In this document: piece by piece, positions 10,969 to 22,249 of the stretch
Numbering within the stretch: position 1 is the first letter of the stretch
Layout of the letters: every line of letters starts with the position of its first letter
Assembly (NCBI RefSeq): GCF_000787575.1
Contig: NW_012236532.1
Coordinates: 1,118,612 to 1,182,611, forward strand
Length of the DNA stretch: 64,000 nt
From: Acytostelium subglobosum LB1
Lineage: Eukaryota > Evosea > Eumycetozoa > Acytosteliales > Acytosteliaceae
Reading direction: 5' to 3'
Position numbers and translations under genes: made by a program
Notes under the pieces: generated by a model
The model's database searches: none
Told to the model about the DNA's origin: nothing
Seen by the model: the letters and a program-made list of their open reading frames with translations, nothing else

Positions 10969-13203
10969 TCATCGTCTGTATCTGTATCGCTTGAAGTTGA
11001 ACCAGAGATGAAGGACTCCTTTCTCAAAGACACATTTGTAACCTTTGCGATGTGAATGCTCCCATTCACGATTGACGATCCTGAATGCAATGTCCTCGTA
11101 AGGTGGTCCGGCACTGAACCTCAACACCATCGTATCCGAGCCATCATCAGACTCTTGCAGGAAGAACTTTGGTGACTTGGTCTTGTCAATGAGATCTGGA
11201 TAGAATATCTGTGAATGATGAGTTGATGTTAGTCATATGAACTGATTGAACGATTGATCGATTGAATGAATGAGTCGAGAACTTACATTGAACTTATATC
11301 CTTGTACAATCTTTGGTGGAGGGTTGTCAGAGTCATAGTGAGTGCGGTTGTACTTGCTCCAATCGTATCCAGTGTGTACACGATTGAAGAACTTGGGCTT
11401 GCGGGGACGATGCTTGTCATGCCATGCGTAGTGCTTGGCAGCTAGCTCGACCTCAATGTCAAACTTCTCCTCACGCTCCTCATCCATGAACTTCTCAGAC
11501 TCGCGCTTCAACAGATCCTCCTCGTTGTCTCCGCTCTTTGTTGGGTCCTTGCTGCGATAGTCGTCCTTGTACTGTACAATCTCCTCCTCCTCTGCTGTCG
11601 CCTCTGTTGATGTGGTCGTAGTGCTTGTGGTGGATGTACCAGCCGCTGCTGCCAACGCTGCGTCTTGATCGCTCTTGAGCATCTCGTTCTTGATCCTTTG
11701 CACGTACTCCTCGGTCTCCATGTCAGAGATCTTGGCTTCGAGGTTCGTCAGGAAGGTCTCTCTGACAAAGGTCATGGCCTTGTAGACCTGCAGGTGCTTT
11801 AACAGTGACTCCCAGTACTCGACATTCATCGCGCCACCAGTCTGTAGCTTCTGAGTGATCTGTGTCTCCAGTGCCACGAGCTCGCTGTGCTTCTTGCCCT
11901 GTAGCAACTTTAGAATGTCCGATGTGAGTGACGAATGGACGCCAGTGCCATTCGAGTCGCCGCCCTTGCGCTTCTTGATCTCATGCTCGCACAGTGTCCT
12001 TGCCGACGTCCAATACTCTGCATTCTTGACGTCCAAATACTCAAACTCGCCAATGTTGTCGCCCAGTGACTCGAGCTCACCAATGTCCATGCGCTTGAAC
12101 ATCTGCGATGGGTCTGACTGCTCGTAGTGGCTCTTGGTGTCCATCTTGAGCGCGCGGTACAGCAGGTCGATGGGCTTGGGTCGGCCCTCCTCCAGACGCT
12201 TCTCTGAGCGTAGCTGCGCCTGTTGCAGATGGAACTCCTCCTCCTTGCGCTCAAGCTCCTCGTTGTTCTCGCCGTCCTTCAGACGCTGCAGACGCTCGCG
12301 CTCCTGCTCCCACAGCTCCTGCTCCTTCTCCTTCTCCTCACGCCTCTTCTTTGCCTTCTCCAGCTCTTCGCTGATCTCGCTCGACCTGTTGCGTTCGAAT
12401 CGCTGGCGGTACTCTTCGGGGTGCATGCCATCGCGGATCATCTTCTCCTTCTTTGCCTTCCACGTGAACTTCTCGGTGAGATTGGCGTCGTTGAATGGGT
12501 TGACCTGGTTGGAGTAGCCCATCAGCACCTGTGAGTCTGCGGCTGCGCTGCCATCAGTCTTCTTGCCTCGCTTCTCATCCTTCTTTGCGCGCTTCTCTAA
12601 ACGTCGTCTCTGTCTCTCCTCTGGCGTCTCATTCTTCTTTCTTTGTTCCTTTTCCAACTTCGCTTCCATCTTTCTCTTCTTTCTATCTTCCTTTGATTCA
12701 ACAACTTGTTGTTTGTTATTCGATGATGATGATGATGATGAGGATGAGGCCATTGTTGCAGTGGTAGTCGATGATGATGATGATGACTTCTTCTTTCTCT
12801 TTACATCGTTGTCATTATCACTCGAATCCTCATCACTACTATATCTTCTCTTCTTATCTCTCTCCTTCTCCTTTTCCTTCACTCTTTCTCTATCTCTATC
12901 TCTATCTCTGTCCTTATCACTATCCTTTCTTTTACCTCTATCATCTCTATCTCTGCTGTCTCTGCCTCTGTCTCTATCTCTATCTCCAGATCGGTCTTTA
13001 TATCTATCTCTATCTCTATCTCTACTATCTCTATTTCCATCTACATCTCTGACAACATCATCCTTTCTTCTTCTATCTCTATCTATATCTCTATCTCTAT
13101 ATCTATCTCTGCTTCTACTTCTACTTCTACTCCTACTCCTACTCCTACTTCTATATCTTGCTCTATCATTGCCATTGCTACTACTACTATATCTTTCAGT
13201 CAT
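10969..13203 (-). CDS. Cactin, spliceosome-associated protein
   Basis: Two exons, 11287-13203 and 10969-11208 (78-nt intron, GTAAGT...CACAG), 718 residues. The first about 130 residues are an Arg/Ser/Asp-repeat region (RSRSRSRSRSRD-like), as in splicing factors. A lysine-rich coiled coil follows, then the cactin core starting NPFNDANLTEKFTWKAKKEK, with EEYRQRFERNRSSEI and PKPIDLLYRALKMD. The C-terminal cactin domain includes KPKFFNRVHTGYDWSKYN, then across the splice FYPDLIDK, GPPYEDIAFRIVNREWEHS and the terminal WFNFKRYRYRR. In animals, plants and fission yeast, cactin acts in pre-mRNA splicing; a nuclear role is expected. The N-terminal low-complexity tract is encoded by near-perfect TCTATC-like repeats on the plus strand. 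Confidence 0.95.
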
Positions 13204-13449
13204 TGTGCTTGTATGTTATATTTCTATGAATGAAATGAAATGAACCTAAATGGATGCACGAAATGAATGTGAAGTTATCATTTTCGAACTTTTCACAAAG
13301 GTAATGGACTAAAGTCCTCAAACTTTTCATTGTGAACTCCAATATCACAATTAATGAAGTGAGGGAAAACAATCATTCTCTCATAATGCATCTGCAATGG
13401 ACAAGTGATCAATCAGTATGTCCAAGTGTAATATTCAATCTCAAAGAAG

Positions 13450-14688
13450 ATGAAGTTATCACTCATCATTCAACTGTGCATGCTAGTGTCATGCCTCGCT
13501 ATCCTCTGTGATCGAGTTGTTGCTGTAAGTATACTTTATCATTGTCAATGATTGATTGACTGACTGACTCTCTCTATACATATGTATGATATAGGATGTA
13601 CCAAGTATATTCACTTACTTTGGCATTAAATGGGGATCACCCAACACTTACTACTATGCCAGACACAACCTTACGAGTGGAGATGACTTGTTGACACAAA
13701 CCTTCCAAAGTTGGGATGGTATCGACCCAGAGTACCCAAGTGTTGCCAACACAGATGTTGTCCAATACTTTAGCTCAACAAATGACATATCAAACTTCCC
13801 AGTCGTCTGCTCCTATCATATCAAGGTACGTTAGTTAGTTAGTTGCGTCACCCATTGTTTGATTGATCGATTTCCTCACTCAAATCACCAGAACAACAGC
13901 ATCACGCAAGATCTCATTGGAACTGGCAACAACTTTGGATATGGCTATGAGCCTATGTCACAACTTCGTTTGGTTGGCACAGACAATGTGATGTATGGCA
14001 TGGGACAAGACGAAGATACCAACTTGGCCATGATGAAATATGACTTCAAAGAGCAGACTCTGTAAGTTGGAAGCATATGATCATGATGATGATGGCTGTG
14101 TGGTCGATCACCAATTGTTGACCGCTCTCCCCAACCACTTCAATCCAATGCAGTCAGCTTTATCCATTGCCCACCAAGATGACCAGCTATCTCTTTGAGT
14201 GTTACATGGATACAACAAGCAACATCTTTTATGTCCTGTTTATTAAGGGCCAGAACTTCAACATCTGGCTCATCAATGCCAATGATGGCACAACGATCTC
14301 ATCACACAACATCACAGTGGCCGAATCACTCCAGACCTATGACATGTCAGGTGTAGTATTCCTCACAGTCTATCAGAACAAACCATACATCGGACTTGGC
14401 AGCTTTGACACGGTTGCGGAGCCCAAACAGTACCTGTTCGAGGTGGACCTCACTGCCAATGTCGCCAAGGTCATCTTTGTCCAACCCAACTTTTATGTGC
14501 AGCCTAGCGAAATGGGCTTTCTGCTCGACCCAATCAATGGATACATGTTGGCCGTTCTCACGAACCAGCCCAATGTACAGGACAGTGCATATTTCTGGAT
14601 GATCAATCTGGAGACATATGACGCCGTGCAATACCCCAATCCATACCCAATGCCAGCCGTAACATATGCTGCATATTATCTTGAATAA
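13450..14688 (+). CDS. Orphan secreted protein, four exons
   Basis: Exons 13450-13524, 13595-13825, 13892-14061 and 14154-14688 sum to 1,011 nt and 336 residues, all with GTA donors and AG acceptors. Exon 1 alone codes a signal peptide (MKLSLIIQLCMLVSCLAILC). The mature part begins DVPSIFTYFGIKWGSPNTYYYARH, has no further membrane helix, and contains repeated short beta-like segments (FNIWLINANDG, KPYIGLGSFDTV, YFWMINLETYDAV). This hints at a beta-propeller or similar all-beta fold, but I recognise no named domain. One potential N-glycosylation site is NLTSG. It is likely a dictyostelid-restricted exported protein. Confidence 0.8.
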
Positions 14689-14999
14689 TAAACATCCAAT
14701 CCTATTACCATCCCGAGTGGCTTCACCCGATTCCTTCTTGCAATCCTTGTTGGCACCATCAAATGCTTCAGCCTTTAGTGTGAAGAGTTTGGTCTGTCAT
14801 GTGATGTGGTCGTGTCAGTGATTGATTGAATGACTATTCCCGATCCGATCGATTGATCAATGTTGGATAAATCAATAAACTTGTTTAAGTTATGATGTTG
14901 ATGTTTGGACATCGTGTGATTATATATCACAACAAAGAAAGACGGAAGGACGACTGGCTGACTGCCTGACTGACTGTGATGGATATGGAAACAAACTAT
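14689..14999. other. Convergent 3' intergenic region
   Basis: About 310 bases between two convergent stops. AATAAA overlaps the stop of the upstream gene. The remainder is GATTGATTGA-type simple sequence plus ordinary spacer. No gene seen. Confidence 0.4.
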
Positions 15000-16942
15000 T
15001 TAGTTGGATGACTTGTCCTTGTTGGCAATGCGATCAAAGTAGACGAGTGGACTGTTGAGGAAGTTTCCAACGTCCTTGGGTGCGATGTAGATGGTGGCAC
15101 CACGGAGTGCGTCGGCCTTGATCTTGGCCATCTCGAGCTCGAGCAGAGCGGGGAACTTGGCGTACAGCTCACCCTTCATCTCTTGAGCCTTTCTCTCGGC
15201 ATCGGCCTTGACCAACAGGGCATCGGCCTCACGCTGAGCAGACTGCAACTTGGCTTGAGCCTCAGCAATGACAGCCTGGTTCTTTTGGGCCAGGGCGATG
15301 TTGTCGGTCTCGGCCTTCAGTCTGGCCTCAGTGGTCTTGATGTCGTACTCCTTGACCAATGTTGCCTGCTTGGTGGTGAACTCTGCCGATGTCACAGACT
15401 GACCGGCCAACTTCTTGGCGATCTCACTATCCAACACCTTGATTGTCTCAATCTGGAGACGAGCCAACTCAATACCATATTCACTGAGGTCCTTGGCCAA
15501 GTTGTCTGTTTGTGTTGATTGATTGTGTTGGTTGAGTGAGTGAGTTAGTATGAGTGATTGATTGTTTGATTGATGTGATGATCCATACACTTGACACGAT
15601 CTTGGATGGTCTGGACACTCTCCTCAACTTGTTGACCTGGCTTGGTGGAGTTGAAGTACATGACCTCCTGGAGGGTGGACAGCTGGATGGCCTTACCCAT
15701 GTCGGCAAAGGACACGTTCTCAATGTGTGGCACGATACCGTCCTTGCCCAACTTGGTGATGGCCATCTCTGGGTCGACGATCTTGTAGGCGACGACCAAG
15801 ACGACACCGACACGCAGCGAGTCTCTGGTCTGGAAGATCTTGAGGTTGATCTCATCGGATGAGGCCTGGCGGTTGTCGGCGGCGGCCTGGCTCTTGGTCT
15901 CCTTGCTTGGGAACAGACAGGTCTGCAGCGAGGTGGAGATGAAGCCGTCAAAGTTGTGGGTGGGCGAGTCGATGATCACTGGCTTGCCGTCCTTTGGTGG
16001 TGGGATGATGGTCAGGATACCATTGTCGTAGGTGATGGCCACCTCTCCAGTGTGGGGGATGATACGCTTAATGGAGCCGTGCTCGATGTAGGTGTCGATT
16101 GAGCTGAAGAACAGGTTGGCCTTGGACTTGACCTTGTCCTTGTCTGGCGACACCAGCTTGAACTGGGCGTCGACAAAGACGTATGGCTCGCGCTTCGACT
16201 CGAGGATGAATGGCTGGGTGCCCAACCAGACCTTGGCAATCTTGCCCGAGGGGATACGCAGAATGTTGAAGGTGCTGTGCTCAATGTATGGCTCGTTCTG
16301 GTTGACGAATCCGCTGTCCTCTGAGAACTCAAAGGTGGGGTCGATGATGACGTGTGGACCCTCGCCATACAGCACTGGTCTGTTCTTTGAGAAGGCCTTG
16401 GCATAGTGACCGGCGGGCACGTTGAGGACGTGCTTGCCATAGGCGCCAAAGTAGTGAGCGGTCTTGTTGACGGCACCAATGAACTTGATGTTGACGGTGG
16501 GGTCCGGAGTGTAGACGGTGGCGAAACGCTTGCCACGGGGGTCGGCCAGCTCGGCCACCTGGTTGCGGTGACCCAGCACGAACTGACTGATGTCCACACG
16601 GCTCAGACCACGACCGAGCAGGGGGTTGTCGGTGAAGGCGCTCTTGCCCTTGTCGATGCCGCTATTGAAACGATCGATGATGGTGCGGGCCTGCTCCTCG
16701 GCCGACGAGTTGGCAAAGTCCGAACGGATGATGATGTGCGAGAGCGTCAGCTCGGTGTTGTCAGCGGACGATCCATCGTGATCGTGCTCCGAAGTGAATG
16801 TCGTGGCTTCAGTATTTGCGTGAGGGATTGGTGAAGCTGACTTCTTGATCTTCTTCTCAGACTTGTCCTTCTTGACCTTCTCACTACTAGCACTCGAGTC
16901 TGATCCAATTGAGAGTCTTCTGCCGTCGTTTGTGTTGCTCAT
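15000..16942 (-). CDS. Vacuolin-like SPFH-domain protein
   Basis: Two exons, 15589-16942 and 15000-15505 (83-nt intron), 619 residues; the splice frame requires the donor AAGT|GTATGG. A Ser/Lys-rich N terminus is followed by a large domain of the SPFH/band-7 (flotillin-like) type: [34 protein letters not shown] and [18 protein letters not shown] long alpha-helical coiled coil rich in Ala/Glu/Lys comes next (about 450-580: [35 protein letters not shown]). Length and layout match the dictyostelid vacuolins, which coat postlysosomal, exocytic vacuoles on the cytoplasmic side. There is no signal peptide. A major vault protein is excluded by size and by the absence of tandem MVP repeats. Which vacuolin paralogue this is cannot be told here. 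Confidence 0.75.
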
Positions 16943-18010
16943 TCTTTTATTATTATTGATTGATTATTTGATTATTTGATTATAAGTACAATATGTGTAT
17001 TTGATTGAATGATTGAATGTTGACAACGATGTATTTGTATTTAAATTTATATTTATATGATATATATATTTATACTTGACTTGGTTGTTTGAATTAATGA
17101 ATGATTGGTATGAGTCGATGATGGTTATTAATCGGCAGTTGGCTGAGGTGTCTTGATCAGGATGAATGATGACTTTGAATCAATGAATGTAACGGTTGAG
17201 CCAACTCCACCTTGAAATTTATCAAATATATTAATTAAATCTTGTGATATTTTGTTGTTTTTTTTAGTTTTTAGTTTTGTTCAACTCTTGAACGATGAAG
17301 AAGACCCTTTCATGCTAGTTGCTTCGACTTTCACACACATGGGGGTGGGTGGGCAAATCATGAAGAGTGTGTGACATCATTCAATTTTTTTGAAGCCTGG
17401 GGAACCAGGTGCTATTTTTGCGAGGGCACCAATGCCCAAATCAGGTCTTCTGACCCTGATCAACTTTGGACAACGAACGACCTGATCAAGAAATGGTGAA
17501 GATTGGTGAAAATAATGAGACGCTTGGGATGTTGAGAACCGCGACCAACTTCCCGGTCCATCACTCTAGTGTGCGAGTTGGGGAGTGATGATCATCTGAT
17601 GCCCTGGTTGAGTGTATTCGAGGGAATGAGTGATCAAGTTCCAAATATGATGTTGATGATGATGGTGTAGCGGGTGACAGTGGTCCTCAAGATTGTAAGT
17701 GACCTGGTCTGATGTAATGTGATATGAATGTGATATGAATATGAATGTTTATTAACAATGAATGGGTAGCCTGATGATTGAATGAGATAGTATTAAGAAC
17801 GAACTACTTTGTGGATATGGATTGGATTGGAATGGAATGGAATGGATTGGTGTCGTCCTGGGGAATGAGCTTGGTATAGGTTGGTTGGAGGGTCGGGAGT
17901 GAAGGTATGTTGGTAGGTAGGTAGGCATAGTTGATTGATTGATTGATTGAATGGATGATGGAGGTAGAGAGATAGAGATAGTATGGATGGATGGATGGAT
18001 TTGGTGTCGC
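16943..18010. other. Intergenic region
   Basis: About 1.07 kb between the vacuolin start and the cullin stop. It carries AT-rich promoter-like sequence near 17000-17100, a T-run (17259-17266), a small hairpin-capable CCTGG-GGAA-CCAGG near 17398, and GGAATGGAATGGATT and GGATGGATGGAT simple repeats (17820-18000). No coding frame or RNA gene is supported. Confidence 0.4.
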
Positions 18011-20857
18011 TTAAGCTACATAACTGTACATATCCTTCTGTCCTTCCACTCTCTGGAGATACTCTCGCTCAATTAATATATCGATACACTTCTTGATAAC
18101 ATTGACCTTGGGATTGAATCGCGTCTGCAGCTGAGCAATCACCTCGGACATCAGACTGCTATGGGACAACTGCTTGCGCATCTTCATGATGCGCACGATT
18201 GCCGCCTGTATCTGATGCTTGCGGTCCTCCTCCACCGTCTTGTGTGTAGTGTCAATCTCCTCCTTGACCTGGGCGAGCACGGGTACATTAATGAATATCT
18301 TTGTCTTCTTATTCTTGAACTGCTTGTTCAACGAGAACTTGGTTGTCTTGCCAAACTCCTCCTCGCCATCATTATCTGATACCAATATCTTTGACTTCAA
18401 CAGTGTCTATGATGTTGTTGTTGTTATTGTTAGTGTGAATGATTGGACTTGATTGATATGGATTGAATGAACTTACAACAAGGGTACTCTTCAGAATACC
18501 ATCGGTCAGTTGAGTTGAACCTTGTAGCTCCTCGTTGGTGAGCTCTTCGACCGAGTTGAACTGCAGCAACACACCGATCTGGTAGGTGGAGCACTGGAGT
18601 GTGTAACCGGTCTTGTTGGAGGGCAGATACTTTGTCTTGAGCTCACCCTTGGAGAGGTGGTGCAGCCAGTTCAGCTTCCTGCCCGAGTACTGCACCTGGT
18701 AGAACTTCTGGAACAGCTGCTCGCACGACTGCAACTCCTTGGGGATGCTAAAGTTGGTGGCGGGTGGCTGCAGCGGCCACGATCCTGTGGCCAGCACCAG
18801 CACGCTAAAGTCGATGCCGCCCAGAGTGGTCTGCTCGACCTGCTCCACGTGCGTGTTGAATCGGTCCAGCAACTCGCGGCTTAGAGACATATCGGTGAAC
18901 ATACGCTGGAGCTTCGATGTGTACTCGTAGCCACACGTAGACTTTAGCTTGCCAATCATCACACCTTCCAGGTCCTCCGATGTCGACGTGCCATGTATCA
19001 AACGCTTGGCCAACATCTTGGAGTAGAAATCCTGGAACACGTCCTTGTCCTCGATATACTTGAACACTGTCATCACCTCGTTGAGCAGATGGTCCATCTC
19101 TGACTCCTCGGGGTTCTTGGCGCTCTTCTTCAACAAAAAGTCCGTGTACCTAGCCAACAGTTCCGGTGACTTGGACGACGACTTGGCGGCCTGTGTGACA
19201 GCGTTCTCGTTGATAAATCTTCGACAGGCTTTATCAAGTGATGCGACGAATCCAGTGTCGCTCCTGAATGCTCCAGTGACCAAATCATTATATTTCTTGA
19301 ACACCTGCAACAGTGTGTCGACGTACAGCTTTGGGTCCTGTGTGTTTTGTAGGTGTCAGTCAGTCACATTCAATCAATCCGATCCAATCAATCCAATCCA
19401 ATCAACTTACAACAGTGCCAGCAGATCCAATCGCAGACACGGCTTGTAGTCCGACATTCTGAACATGCTTCTCAAGGGTCGCTCTGAGTGGTTCGAGACC
19501 TCTTGGTATTCTAGACAACAATGCATACATTCTGGTGAGGTCTGATATTTTGTCGGTCTCCAACAATGTCTGGAACTCGCCCCAAATGTTCTCCACAACC
19601 TTCTCAATCAACACCTTCTCGCACCTTGTAATCAGCTTGAATGGAGGGAGGGAGGGGTCAGACACATGGATATGCATGCCAATCAATCAATCAAACATAC
19701 CTCTGTCTCTGTGCTTTGGTGTAGATACTGTTGAACTCGCTTTGTTTCCTCGTTAAGACGCGACTCTACCTTCTTCATGTAGTCGGCGACAGTGTTCTCC
19801 GAGATAAACTTCATTGATTCGTTGGTGTAGTAGTTCTCTGTCGATGCCAAGAATTGCTCTTCAAAGCTAGACTTGTAAACTTGAAGTATAGTTTCCTTTG
19901 GCTTCTCGCGGTTCAATCCGAGGCTCACTATAGTATTTCAACCAAAAGTTAGTAATCCATCAAGCATCCAGCCACCATGTATCCAACACAACGCAACAAC
20001 ATACCATAACCATGAATCACACCCTTGACCAATGATGTGTTGATCTGATATCCATTCCTCTCGCTTTCAATCAGCTCCAGTAGAGCTGAGGTTAACCTGG
20101 TCTTCAGGGGTCCGAACAAACAGTCTCTCCAGATAACCAATGACAACTAAGTATGTGTTGTGTGGCCAAGTTGTTAGAGCAAGATATAATACAAAAGGTT
20201 GAAGTTGGATGGACTACTTACGACCAGCACTTCATAGACCTCCTTCTTTCCATCATCTATCTCTCTCTTGATCCAATATCGATTCTACAGTGAGTGACTG
20301 TCATGTTAGTCTCTGTGCACATGCTACGCGCACATCATCCATGAATGAATTGAAATGAACATACCAGATACTGGAATATATTGTTGATGTACTTCATTGC
20401 ACAAGTGTAGCGATCCCATTCGGAATAGTAATAGTTGAGCAATGACTCATCCATCTTGGTCTCTGCAACCTTGAGCAGATCCTTCATGTGTCCCTTGAGG
20501 AAGTGATTAAGGTTGCTGTACAGCTCCTCGCCGACGTAGTTTGCGCCAGGTGCCGCCTGCTTTGTCGTGCTGCTAACCTTCATCACTCCCGACTTGGATT
20601 GTGAAGCTGCACAATAGTTGTAAACATGTCTAGACATAACATAACATAACATATGATATCAATATGCTGTTGCTGGACCTGTTGTTTGCTGTTGTAGTTG
20701 ACACTTACGTGTATAGTAACATCCACTTCTCTCGGGGAAAGCCCTTATACAAGTCTGTGATGATCTTGTACATGCCATCGTGAAGCTCAGGCCATATCTC
20801 ATCGAGGCTAACGCTCTTTTGTGAGACGGAGCCTGGTGGTGCGCTGGTGACTGACAT
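18011..20857 (-). CDS. culA: Cullin-1 (SCF ubiquitin ligase scaffold)
   Basis: Eight exons: 20709-20857, 20365-20629, 20222-20284, 20005-20146, 19701-19927, 19411-19635, 18477-19337 and 18011-18406. They sum to 2,328 nt and 775 residues, the usual CUL1 length. The N-terminal cullin repeats ([33 protein letters not shown]) bind the Skp1/F-box module. The cullin-homology region contains [20 protein letters not shown] and the RING-binding segment. The C-terminal winged helix holds the neddylation site consensus ([15 protein letters not shown]), with the modified lysine expected in IMKMRK, and ends DMYSYVA. The close match to CUL1 ends rather than CUL3/CUL4 sets the class; the gene name follows the D. 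discoideum usage and could be culB if two CUL1 copies exist. Confidence 0.93.
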
Positions 20858-22249
20858 TGTTGTTGGTATATGTATATGTGTGTATGCTATCTGTCGGGAT
20901 CACACTCCTATCCTATTCCCTATTATAATCTATGTCTTTCTTTGTCCTTGTCTCTGAGCTATATATGTCACTTTTCCGACGTCCTATTGTTTGCACTATC
21001 TGTATCTCTCTCTCTCTCTCTCTCTCTTTGTTCGTTTATGTATGAATGAATGAATGAATAATGAGTTAGTTGAATGGTTGGAATATGAGCATATTGGAAG
21101 GGAAGTGAAGTAATAAGATGGTTTTGTTGTTGTTAATGTTGTTGTTGTTGTTGTTATGATGATGCGCAATGCAAGTTCGCTGGAAGTGGATTGAAGTGGA
21201 GATGGTGTGTGAGGGTGTGTGGTGGTTGTTAAGGTTGTTGAATGTGTGTGTTTGTTTGAAGTGTGAAGCTCCCTGTATTAATTAAAATTTTTGTTATTTA
21301 ATTTGGAAACTCTCTCACTATCCAGCGATACACAATTAAAGAATTGACGGTTCTCGCAAATACACACACATATTAGGGAACAAACAAACACACACACACA
21401 CACACACACACATTCAAAGCAAAGCAGATGCTTCATCCTTCAACAACAATTAGAGATGCATTGAAGATGGAGGTTGTTTTGTCGTTATTGTTGGAAGTTT
21501 AATCCATTGGCATGAAGTTGATGCTGTCACTAATCCCTCATCGTCCATTCAATCATTCATTTAGACTAGTTGAGTATTATCCATTCATTCATTCTACCTA
21601 GATGATTATGATGTTGACCTACTTTGAATGGAGTACAATGATTGGCCTTGAATGGATGGATGGATGGATGTACTAGGATTGATTGATAAGACCTGGATTC
21701 TAAATCTAACTAGTTTGTTTTTGTTCGAGAGATAATAAATAAATATAATATGTCTGTAGGTGGAGTGGTATATATTAACGAATCGGAGTATCAATGTATG
21801 ACTTGTCTGTCTATAATATATGCTTAACCTTACACTCACTGTCATCATCATTATTCATGTTGTTGTTGTTGTTTGCTCAGAGAGGACAACACCAGAGTGA
21901 GTGGATGAATGACAGTGTGTGTTGGATGTAATGTTGTAGAAAGATTATCGAGTTGGAGAGTGTGTGTGTAGTCGTGAGTTGGCATGAGAGAATGAATGAG
22001 TGTAGACGTACGTCAGTGAGAACTCATTATTACAACAAAACAAGTACATGTATATATTCAACAACTAATGAGTACAATAGATTATCATCCCGCTGAATGG
22101 TCATGGCACTTGGTACTTGCCTCTGATCATAAGTGCCAAAGTTCATTATACCTTGTAATTGCCCATTGCCTAGATATCACATGTAACGACAGCTACTTTG
22201 TGTACACAAGGGATATATATATCTTTATTCCTCGACCCTATCTTTCTCC
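20858..22249. other. Intergenic region with microsatellites
   Basis: About 1.4 kb upstream of cullin-1 and downstream of cdc7. It contains a (CT)n tract at about 21005-21027, a TTG-rich stretch at 21120-21160 and a (CA)n tract at about 21388-21412. No coding frame with sensible composition or RNA gene was seen. Confidence 0.4.

Noticed and set aside
12563-13243. Long plus-strand frame of Leu/Ser repeats opposite cactin
   Set aside because: It is the antisense shadow of the Arg/Ser/Asp repeat region of cactin and has no domain of its own.
15000-16942. Major vault protein as identity for the SPFH gene
   Set aside because: It is too short, has no tandem MVP repeats, and its SPFH plus coiled-coil layout fits vacuolin better.
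21388-21412. (CA)n tract as a regulatory element
   Set aside because: Simple microsatellite like several others in the window; no further signal.
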